This document shows positions 1 to 5,067 of a DNA stretch of 5,067 bases, piece by piece. Position numbers and translations under genes: made by a program. Source of the DNA: Acidobacteria bacterium CG_4_9_14_3_um_filter_49_7. GTDB lineage: Bacteria > Acidobacteriota > Holophagae > Thermotomaculales > Thermotomaculaceae. Positions within the stretch are counted from its first letter, which is position 1; every line of letters begins with the position of its first letter. The stretch lies in the NCBI GenBank assembly GCA_002789615.1, contig PFTO01000215.1, positions 1 to 5,067 of the forward strand, in the 5' to 3' direction. The notes beneath the pieces were generated by a model that was not told the origin of the DNA, made no database searches, and worked only from the letters and a program-made list of their open reading frames with translations.

Positions 1-82
1 CGCTTCACGTTTCCCATATGCCCCACAGGTCTGCTACTCACCAGACCTTTTTACAGCAGTATAGGGACATAACCGCGCCGTT

Positions 83-670
83 ATGACCAAGGGCTTGATC
101 GGCCTTGTCATTCCCGGCGGCGTTGTATTCTTCTATCTGTTGATCTCCGGACGGTGGCGCTTACTGAGAGTTGTACCATGGGTAAGCGGTATCGCCCTGT
201 TTCTGATACTTGCCGTGCCATGGCACGTGGCCGCGGCCCTTCGCAATCCGGATTTTCTGTATTTCTATTTCGTCCACGAACACTTTCTCCGATATGCCAC
301 AACAATTGCGCACCGTACCCAACCCTGGTATTTCTTTATCGGGGTATTGCTGGTGGGCAGTTTCCCGTGGATTTATTTGTTCCCCCGTGTGATCAAACAT
401 ACGTTTTCAACAACCTGGAAAGAACTCCGCCAGAACGATACACTCTATTTTCTGCTGTGGATTATTTTCCCGGTTGTATTCTTTTCCCTTTCCGAATCCA
501 AGCTGGTCACCTATATTTTGCCGGTGTTCCCGCCCCTGGCCGTTCTCTTCGCCCGGGAGTTTGCCCCAGCGCGTAACGTCAACGAGCACGGTTCGCTGTC
601 GGCACCCCATCACGGATCAAAAATCACTCAACATCAGAGGGATACCGTGGACCCAAAGGAGGAAGTGTGA
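83..670 (+). CDS. ArnT-like (GT39 superfamily) glycosyltransferase, middle membrane segment; 5' end disrupted
   Basis: This encodes the central part of an inner-membrane glycosyltransferase that, in this family, moves a sugar from a polyprenyl-phosphate carrier to a lipid acceptor; ArnT itself adds L-Ara4N to lipid A. Numbered from the ATG, the visible marks are TKGLIG (2-7) followed by a membrane segment (5-22), a second segment (30-48) ending in VPWH, the HEHFLRY stretch (65-71), a segment at 82-100 with PWYFF, and two more at 121-137 and 141-157. The last carries the family hallmark SESKLVTYILPVFPPLAV. The tail, about 158-195, is hydrophilic. The N-terminal third of the family, with the catalytic periplasmic loops, is missing. 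ATG 83 has no convincing ribosome binding site and falls just before a mid-protein motif, so it is probably not the native start; a TAG at 62-64 closes the frame upstream. The family assignment is firm. Acceptor and activity are unknown, and it may be a pseudogene fragment. Confidence 0.75.
   Translation: MTKGLIGLVIPGGVVFFYLLISGRWRLLRVVPWVSGIALFLILAVPWHVAAALRNPDFLYFYFVHEHFLRYATTIAHRTQPWYFFIGVLLVGSFPWIYLFPRVIKHTFSTTWKELRQNDTLYFLLWIIFPVVFFSLSESKLVTYILPVFPPLAVLFAREFAPARNVNEHGSLSAPHHGSKITQHQRDTVDPKEEV
655..662 (+). promoter_or_regulatory. Strong Shine-Dalgarno before the GTG at 667
   Basis: AAAGGAGG lies inside the last codons of the upstream frame, four bases before GTG 667. This near-perfect match to the 16S anti-SD supports GTG 667 as a real, translationally coupled start, and argues that the break in the glycosyltransferase may be a true gene boundary and not a random frameshift. 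Confidence 0.6.
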
Positions 671-1266
671 GCAGCAACTTTTCCATAGGCCTGGGTATCA
701 CTGTTGTCGTAGCATCCATCGGATACCTTGCGTTCTCTTTTCGAAGGGTAGACGCTCATTCCAGAATCCGGTCAGTCGCATTTCTCGGTTTGAGCCTCTT
801 TCTGTTGCTCGAACTTTCCATACCAAAATTATGGAACGATGGTGAACTGTTTGGTGTTGCCAGATTGCTCCAGACATCTCAATTTGCCAATGCAACGATC
901 TTCGCATACCGGTGTTATCCTCAAACGCTTCCACCCTACCTTGGCCGGACAATTGGGATTGCAGGGTACTCAGGAGAATTAAGTTTTGGAATCGGACAAA
1001 TTTCCCCGGAGGAGAGAACCCGAAGATTCCCCTCTATGTCTGAATTTCGTAAGGAATGGAAATCCAATCGGCACATGGTTGTCGTTACCACATTGAAGGG
1101 CCTCCGATCTTGGAAAGGAAATGGGCTATCTCCAGGATGGACCATCAGAAAAGGCCGACACTACGTTATTCTTACCAATCGTCCGATGAATAATTCCCAT
1201 GTCAGGAACCAATTATCCTCAAGGCGATCCGGGGTTCGTCCCGGACGCTGGCTTGACGAGCTTTAA
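667..1266 (+). CDS. ArnT-like glycosyltransferase, C-terminal part (two membrane helices plus C-terminal domain)
   Basis: This continues the preceding glycosyltransferase in the -1 frame. From the GTG start it has two membrane segments (about 7-25 and 35-52) and then a soluble region resembling the C-terminal domain of ArnT-like proteins: FAYRCYPQTLPPYLGR (79-94), the GYSGELSFG stretch (100-108), a F..EW segment and a final VILTNRP strand. In ordinary family members these follow directly on the SKLxTYILPxFPPLA helix that ends the upstream frame, so the two frames together make one protein's worth of sequence. The start GTG overlaps the upstream stop as GTGA and has a strong Shine-Dalgarno, which fits coupled translation. 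Nothing here suggests independent catalysis, because catalytic residues of the family sit in the N-terminal part. Whether it works as a separate subunit or is the 3' piece of a broken gene cannot be decided from this sequence. Confidence 0.65.
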   Translation: MSSNFSIGLGITVVVASIGYLAFSFRRVDAHSRIRSVAFLGLSLFLLLELSIPKLWNDGELFGVARLLQTSQFANATIFAYRCYPQTLPPYLGRTIGIAGYSGELSFGIGQISPEERTRRFPSMSEFRKEWKSNRHMVVVTTLKGLRSWKGNGLSPGWTIRKGRHYVILTNRPMNNSHVRNQLSSRRSGVRPGRWLDEL

Positions 1267-1280
1267 CCTGTAAAATTATT

Positions 1281-1286
1281 GGAGGT
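1281..1286 (+). promoter_or_regulatory. Ribosome binding site for the PAP2 reading frame
   Basis: GGAGGT lies four bases before ATG 1291 and fixes the original start of the PAP2 gene, only 24 bases after the glycosyltransferase stop. The spacing suggests both were transcribed together. Confidence 0.6.
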
Positions 1287-1290
1287 GCAC

Positions 1291-1867
1291 ATGGAATCCA
1301 CTTCTCCAGCTAGAATTGAAAGACAACTCCGGTTCAAGAAAACCGGCATATTGCCGGTACTTGGACTCATGTTTATGCTGTCCTCGTTATCCTAAACAAG
1401 AGATACTGCAGAAAACATTGGTACTGTAGGGCAGGCTCTTCTGCCCATTGCAGCCTACACCTTGACCTTTACCAGACATGACCGGGAAGGGCGTAAGCAG
1501 TTTTACAAGTCTTTTTTTTCTTCCATGACAGTCATGTATGCATTCAAATACGGAGTTCCCGAAACCCGGCCAAATGGCGGAAAGCATTCGTTTGTATCGG
1601 GTCACACAGCTTCAGCCTTTGCGGGGGCGGCCTTTATTCAACGACGCTATGGGTTGGAAACTTGGTGCATCTTCGTATGTCCTGGCCAGTTTTGTGGGCT
1701 GGAGCCGATACCATGCCCGGAAGCATTACACAAATGATATCCTGCGGGGAGCGGCCATCGGTATTGCCGGAGCGTACCTGTTTGCCCGCCCAATCGGAAA
1801 GCACGCAGTTATGGCGCCATTACTCGGTCCGGGCACCCTGGACGTCATGGTCTCTGCAAGGTGGTAA
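1291..1867 (+). pseudogene. PAP2-family lipid phosphatase, broken by a stop codon and a frameshift
   Basis: This is a small PAP2 (type 2 phosphatidic acid phosphatase) superfamily protein, a family that removes phosphate from lipid phosphates or pyrophosphates at the membrane. The frame starts at ATG 1291 with a basic, hydrophobic signal-like segment (KKTGILPVLGLMFMLSS), then meets TAA at 1393-1395. The same frame resumes with a typical stretch (ENIGTVGQALLP, then HDREGRKQFYKSF). Motif 1 (K-x6-RP) spans 1546-1572 and motif 2 is VSGHT (usual P replaced by V). Around 1654 one extra T in GGGTTGG shifts the frame: RRYG continues as WKLGASSYVLASFVGWSR one frame over. Motif 3 (SR-x5-H-x3-D) spans 1703-1738, and the protein ends SARW at 1867. 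All expected catalytic Arg, His and Asp residues survive, so the damage is probably recent or reflects sequencing error. The longest open part begins after the stop and lacks motif 3, so a working enzyme is unlikely. The substrate is unknown. Confidence 0.82.
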
Positions 1868-1880
1868 GAACCGATCTGTT

Positions 1881-1892
1881 TCACAAAAACCG
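1881..1892 (+). repeat. Direct repeat, left copy
   Basis: TCACAAAAACCG occurs here and again at 2031-2042, exactly 150 bases downstream in the same orientation. Allowing one mismatch the match grows leftward to 15 bases (GT[T/G] then the core). It begins shortly after the PAP2 stop codon. Function unknown. Confidence 0.55.
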
Positions 1893-1969
1893 ATCATTGC
1901 AGATTGAACACGAAATGTCTGATCTCTGTGGCATAATGGCAGCATAGTGATTGCGGGAGGCGAAGCTGA

Positions 1970-1982
1970 TTCTGGGCCAGAA
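1970..1982. promoter_or_regulatory. Perfect palindrome, possible operator or hairpin
   Basis: TTCTGG-G-CCAGAA is a six-base perfect inverted repeat around one central base. It lies within a weaker outer pair (AGGCG at 1958-1962 and CGCCT at 1985-1989), so the transcript could fold into a longer hairpin. It sits about 80-95 bases before the lptFG start, where an operator or leader structure is plausible. There is no direct evidence for either role. Confidence 0.3.
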
Positions 1983-1985
1983 GCC

Positions 1986-1997
1986 GCCTGAACAGGC
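1986..1997. promoter_or_regulatory. Second adjacent palindrome
   Basis: GCCTG-AA-CAGGC is a five-base perfect inverted repeat three bases after the palindrome at 1970-1982. The CGCCT that could close the outer stem of the first hairpin overlaps it, so the two foldings would compete. It does not match any riboswitch consensus that I know. Confidence 0.28.
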
Positions 1998-2030
1998 AGG
2001 GCAAAAGCACGGAAGAAGCTACCAAACGTG

Positions 2031-2042
2031 TCACAAAAACCG
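2031..2042 (+). repeat. Direct repeat, right copy
   Basis: Second copy of TCACAAAAACCG, ending 21 bases before the preferred lptFG start at 2064 and 6 bases before the alternative ATG at 2049. It could therefore overlap the leader of the mRNA. Confidence 0.55.
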
Positions 2043-2050
2043 GGATGAAT

Positions 2051-2057
2051 GGGAGAG
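2051..2057 (+). promoter_or_regulatory. Ribosome binding site that favours the GTG start at 2064
   Basis: GGGAGAG lies six bases before GTG 2064. The ATG at 2049, in the same frame, has only ACCGGG-like sequence upstream. Starting at 2064 gives an N-terminus reading M-RVLNRHISKK, which looks like the usual short basic start of LptF/LptG proteins just before their first helix. Confidence 0.5.
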
Positions 2058-2063
2058 AATCAG

Positions 2064-4313
2064 GTGCGAGTGCTGAACCGCCACATATCGAAAAAACTAG
2101 TGATTGCTTTTGCGACAGGACAGTTAGTGTACGGCGTCGCATTCCTTATCCAGAGCATTTTCATGTTGCTCGGAATCATTGTTGAAAAGCACGCTTCAGT
2201 TACCCTTGGATTTCAGTATTTTCTGACACTGCTTCCCAGAATTATCACCTATACTTTCCCCGTGGCAGTTATGTTCAGCGGTTTTTTTGTTACGGCAGTA
2301 CTGGCTGAGAACTCGGAACTTGTCATTTTAAACAGCGTGGGACTGTCTCCCCGGGAACAGATGAAACCCTATATCTGGATGGGGATTGTCTCAACTCTTG
2401 TTTTTCTTTTTCTTCAATTCCAGATATTGCCGCTGTCCCGACAAGCCCGAAGTGAAGTTGTGAAACAGATTTCTTCCCATTCGGTTTTATCCGCGATAGA
2501 GGAGGGCCGGTTCAACGGGATCGGGAAGAATGCATTTGTACGCTTTCGTTCAAAGAATCTGCAGGGAGAATTGCAGGATATCCTGTTGGTTCGTCGATCG
2601 AAAACAAATTACACAATCATGACCGCAATGAAGGGCCGTCTGTTTTCCACTTCACCTGACGCAATAGAATTGAATCTGGAAAACGGCCATGATTATACAG
2701 TCAAGAGCGATGACCTTTCGGTGATGGCCACACAATACAGACGAAAATACATCCATATTCCCCAAGAAATTCAGGAGGATGATAACATAATCCACATTAT
2801 TTCCAATCAGGAAGTTTCAGAACTGCTGTCCTTTGTAAAGGGAGGAGACCCGATCGCGAAAGGGATCCTGGTTAGGCGGATTTGTGTGGCGTGGCTTGTT
2901 CTGCTCTCTCCTTTGTTTGGATTTCTGATTTCTTTTTCATTGCAAAGGGGCAGATCATTCGGTGGGGCGCTCTTTTTCAGCCTGCTGATCTCATACTGCT
3001 ACATCTTCTTCGCAAAGCTTCTGGAAGAAGTGTCGTTAAAGGGCGGACACAATCCTGTTTTTCTGGTCCCTATTGTGGCCATTGTCTTCACTGTATTCAC
3101 GTGGCAACGTTACCGTCGCATCCTCCGGTTGGAGAAAGAGAGAATTCTGAAAATCGGACCCGGAGATAAGAAATACGTGGAGAGAATTAAACGCATATGG
3201 GGACGAATCGAAGTTATTTCGGGAAAATCACGCACTAGGATTTTAAGTGCTTATCTGTACAGGGGATTTTTGAAGACCCTGGTCGCGTCTTTTTTCGCAA
3301 TTGAGGGGATTTTTGTGCTCGGCTCCATGATTGAAATGACCAGTACCTTGTTGAAAGTAAAGGGGTCAGCAGGAATAGTGGCGTGGTATGTTCTGTTTTC
3401 GGCCGTGGAGGAACTTCCGACCACTCTGCCTCTGGCTTGTCTGATTGCGGGCCTTTTCCATTTGTCAATGTTGGGGCGTCGCAGTGAACTGACAGCCATG
3501 AAGGCAATGGGAGTTTCCGTTTTTGCCATTGTACGGCCAACACTCCGTGTTGTATTGGTTTTGTCCGTACTCATGTTAATTACAACAACATTCCTGGCCC
3601 CCTACAGCGGCTTTCAGGCTTCCCGGATGAAGCAAGAGATTAAAGAGAGGAAAAACGGGAGGCACTCCGAAAACACCATTATTTCTTACCCCAGCCCCAT
3701 CATGAGTGTTAAACGGCAGGGCGTATTTTATGATGTCGAGGCCTTTCACAAAGGAGATGCTTCTCTCAGCGGATTTAAGGCATTTGAGCTGGCTGGGGCC
3801 GGAAGTGAGCTCTCATGGTTTTATGCTGCGGACAAGGTGTTTCTTGATCCGAAAGCGAAGACTGTCAACTCAAGAATATTCAATATGAATAGTCTAACTG
3901 TCCAAAATAACCCGCCGCTGTTTGACCCGCCCTCCTTTTTCGAGGATTTGCAGACACCACCGGACGAACTGACGTCCTCTCAGCTTTTGGCCCGAATCCG
4001 GGAAAGAAAGGCTCTGGATGAACATCCATATCAGTTGATTACCAGCTACTACGCGAGATTTGCGGTGGCCTTTTCTTCTTTCATACTTCTGTTGGTCGGT
4101 TTGCCTTTGCTTTTTAAGGGAAAAGGAAGGGACATGCACCCCGCTATGGGGTTTACACTGGCCATCCTGCTTCTGGTAATATTCTATGCTGTTTCTGCCC
4201 TGTTCGGCTCCATGGGTGCGATTCACGTCCTTCCTCCATTGCTGGCGGCCTGGAGTTCCAGTCTGATTTTCGTTATTCTGGGGCTGTTCTTCTTTACCCG
4301 TGTAAACACATAG
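2064..4313 (+). CDS. lptFG: LptF-LptG fusion: LPS export permease of the LptB2FG transporter
   Basis: This encodes two YjgP/YjgQ (LptF/LptG) permeases joined in one inner-membrane protein of about 749 residues. In the family, LptF and LptG pair with the ATPase LptB and with LptC to pull LPS out of the inner membrane and pass it to the periplasmic bridge. Each half follows the family plan: three membrane helices, a periplasmic beta-jellyroll, three more helices. Half one has helices near 10-38, 53-80 and 103-122, with ENSELVILNSVGLS (about 81-94), a beta domain (about 125-265) and helices near 271-292, 300-322 and 329-348. A charged linker of about 40 residues follows. Half two has helices near 401-425, 438-468 and 490-514, the matching RRSELTAMKAMGVS signature (about 472-485), a beta domain (about 515-650) and helices near 661-685, 692-718 and 719-745. 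Usually these are two adjacent genes of about 360 codons. An in-frame ATG at 2049 is an alternative start. No lptB, lptC or lptA is visible. Confidence 0.88.
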   Translation: MRVLNRHISKKLVIAFATGQLVYGVAFLIQSIFMLLGIIVEKHASVTLGFQYFLTLLPRIITYTFPVAVMFSGFFVTAVLAENSELVILNSVGLSPREQMKPYIWMGIVSTLVFLFLQFQILPLSRQARSEVVKQISSHSVLSAIEEGRFNGIGKNAFVRFRSKNLQGELQDILLVRRSKTNYTIMTAMKGRLFSTSPDAIELNLENGHDYTVKSDDLSVMATQYRRKYIHIPQEIQEDDNIIHIISNQEVSELLSFVKGGDPIAKGILVRRICVAWLVLLSPLFGFLISFSLQRGRSFGGALFFSLLISYCYIFFAKLLEEVSLKGGHNPVFLVPIVAIVFTVFTWQRYRRILRLEKERILKIGPGDKKYVERIKRIWGRIEVISGKSRTRILSAYLYRGFLKTLVASFFAIEGIFVLGSMIEMTSTLLKVKGSAGIVAWYVLFSAVEELPTTLPLACLIAGLFHLSMLGRRSELTAMKAMGVSVFAIVRPTLRVVLVLSVLMLITTTFLAPYSGFQASRMKQEIKERKNGRHSENTIISYPSPIMSVKRQGVFYDVEAFHKGDASLSGFKAFELAGAGSELSWFYAADKVFLDPKAKTVNSRIFNMNSLTVQNNPPLFDPPSFFEDLQTPPDELTSSQLLARIRERKALDEHPYQLITSYYARFAVAFSSFILLLVGLPLLFKGKGRDMHPAMGFTLAILLLVIFYAVSALFGSMGAIHVLPPLLAAWSSSLIFVILGLFFFTRVNT

Positions 4314-4346
4314 TTAAGAGTAAAGCTTCCTGCCCATTCCTTTTTC

Positions 4347-4406
4347 ATCTATGGCAAAGACTGCGGAATTATTTCCGGCCCACTTCTTCACTTAGCCATA
4401 GATTTT
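4347..4406 (+). terminator. Inverted repeat between convergent genes, possible terminator
   Basis: ATCTATGGC (4347-4355) pairs perfectly with GCCATAGAT (4395-4403). After one A-A mismatch three further pairs (AAG with CTT) extend the stem. Inside it CGGAA-TTAT-TTCCG (4364-4377) forms a second small hairpin. The right arm is followed by a short T run (TTTT), which suits termination of lptFG. No U run follows in the minus direction. Its place between the ends of two convergent genes supports the reading, but the large interior loop and short T run make it atypical. Confidence 0.42.
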
Positions 4407-4420
4407 GTCCAACCTCAACC

Positions 4421-5067
4421 TTATTTCTTTTCCCCTTTCTTTCTGTAGTGGCGAATCACTGCGCGACCAATGGCGCTCTTTTTTGCACCCTGGAAGACAA
4501 GATCCGCATTGTCGTAGAGAGAAGCGTCGTTGACGAGCTTGCCCATTGTGCCTTCTCCATTGTCAATTTTTTCAAGGATGGACAGTAGGTGGTGAATGGC
4601 TGCTTTCAGGTCTTCTCCTGCCTGTTCATCCTGCAAAGCTACAGCGGCCATGCTTTTTTCAGATGATTTGGAAAGAATTTTCCCCAGTGTGCTCAGACCA
4701 TCCAGTACGGCCAGTGAGTCGGCCTGAACCCGGTTGGCAAATTCCTGATCTTTCAGCAATAACCCGGCAGTTCCTTCCCCGGTATTGACAGTATCGAGAA
4801 TCTGGGTCAGGTCGTAACTGATGGTTTCGAGGCCGGTGGCAACAGTCTGGCAGAGCACTTTGTCGTTGATGAGTTTTCCCATCAGGCCGGTCCCTTCGCT
4901 GAGATTTTTAGAGACAATCGAAATACTGTTCACCAGGTTTTTCCCGATTTCCGGATTGTTAATCAGTACGCCCACCATGCCTTTGCCGTTTTTTACGTGT
5001 GTCAAAAGCTGATTCATGTCATGGGTCAGTGAAGCCAGGCCCTCGATAATACCCTCTCCCTTGGTTA
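4421..5067 (-). CDS. Probable MlaD/MCE-family lipid-transport protein, C-terminal part (5' end outside window)
   Basis: The minus-strand frame is open from the window edge to TAA at 4421-4423. An internal ATG at 5015-5017 is not the start: the frame continues upstream through TKGEGIIEGLASLTHDM. The sequence resembles the long C-terminal region of some MCE-domain proteins (MlaD type). These are anchored in the inner membrane, form rings in the periplasm and carry phospholipids between membranes with an MlaE permease and MlaF ATPase. Only this tail is visible; the MCE domain itself is not, so the assignment rests on the repeated GxGxxGxLInD pattern and the helical spacers. Counting from the internal ATG, copies lie at 10-22, 41-53, 79-91 and 153-165. 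The end is basic (HYRKKGEKK), with no closing membrane helix. The gene runs towards lptFG and belongs to a different transcription unit. Its length and partners cannot be judged. Confidence 0.68.
   Translation of the reverse strand, partial: TKGEGIIEGLASLTHDMNQLLTHVKNGKGMVGVLINNPEIGKNLVNSISIVSKNLSEGTGLMGKLINDKVLCQTVATGLETISYDLTQILDTVNTGEGTAGLLLKDQEFANRVQADSLAVLDGLSTLGKILSKSSEKSMAAVALQDEQAGEDLKAAIHHLLSILEKIDNGEGTMGKLVNDASLYDNADLVFQGAKKSAIGRAVIRHYRKKGEKK

Noticed and set aside
1393..1395. TAA in PAP2 as a recoded codon
   Set aside because: Selenocysteine uses TGA and pyrrolysine TAG. A separate frameshift in the same gene makes simple decay more likely.
1512..1519. Run of eight T in the PAP2 gene as a phase-variation switch
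   Set aside because: The frame is correct across this run. The actual frameshift lies about 135 bases downstream at GGGTTGG, so the T run is not the lesion.
1897..1937. Possible promoter for lptFG: CATAAT at 1932-1937 with TTGAAC at 1904-1909 or TTGCAG at 1897-1902
   Set aside because: The spacings are 22 and 29 bases, far from the usual 17, and the -35 candidates are weak. Not enough to call.
1931..2042. Riboswitch (cyclic-di-GMP, cobalamin or glycine type) before lptFG, suggested by AGGGCAAAAGC and nearby hairpins
   Set aside because: The order and spacing of conserved bases do not match any consensus I know.
1894..2142. Minus-strand open frame of 82 codons across the intergenic region and lptFG start
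   Set aside because: No recognisable domain, overlaps the real gene start, and reads as a chance open frame.
3235..3574. Two overlapping minus-strand open frames inside lptFG
   Set aside because: They lie opposite a well-supported membrane protein gene and show no protein-like pattern of their own.

Overview
The window reads as chromosome of a diderm (Gram-negative) bacterium of moderate GC content, roughly half. It carries envelope-lipid genes: an ArnT-like polyprenyl-phosphate-sugar:lipid glycosyltransferase, a PAP2-type lipid phosphatase, LPS-export permeases of the LptF/LptG family, and the tail of a probable MlaD/MCE-family lipid-transport protein. The phylum cannot be fixed from sequence alone. 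The style would fit Nitrospirota, a deltaproteobacterial lineage or a related group, but this is only an impression.

Layout. Positions 1-1266 (+) hold a GT39/ArnT-like glycosyltransferase in pieces. Bases 1-82 have no frame that runs cleanly into the conserved TKG motif. Bases 83-670 encode the middle membrane part, and 667-1266 encode the last two membrane helices and the C-terminal domain; the two frames overlap by GTGA. Positions 1291-1867 (+) are a PAP2 phosphatase with an in-frame TAA and a +1 frameshift, so a pseudogene, although all its catalytic motifs can still be read. Positions 1868-2063 are non-coding, with two adjacent palindromes lying between two 12-base direct repeats spaced exactly 150 bases apart. 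Positions 2064-4313 (+) are one long intact gene in which an LptF-like and an LptG-like permease are fused in a single polypeptide. Positions 4314-4420 separate convergent genes and hold a long inverted repeat that could act as a terminator. Positions 4421-5067 (-) are the 3' part of a probable MlaD/MCE-like gene with four degenerate glycine-rich repeats; its 5' end lies beyond the window.

How they fit together. All four loci concern lipids of the cell envelope: sugar modification of a lipid A-like acceptor, dephosphorylation of a lipid phosphate, LPS extraction from the inner membrane, and phospholipid trafficking. The left 1.9 kb looks eroded or split, whereas the LptFG fusion and the MlaD-like gene are open. 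The simplest reading is loss of an optional lipid-modification function next to essential transport genes. Two alternatives remain: a truly split glycosyltransferase, supported by a strong internal ribosome binding site, and indel errors in the assembly. No mobile element, CRISPR array, tRNA or rRNA was seen, and no non-coding stretch exceeds 300 bases.
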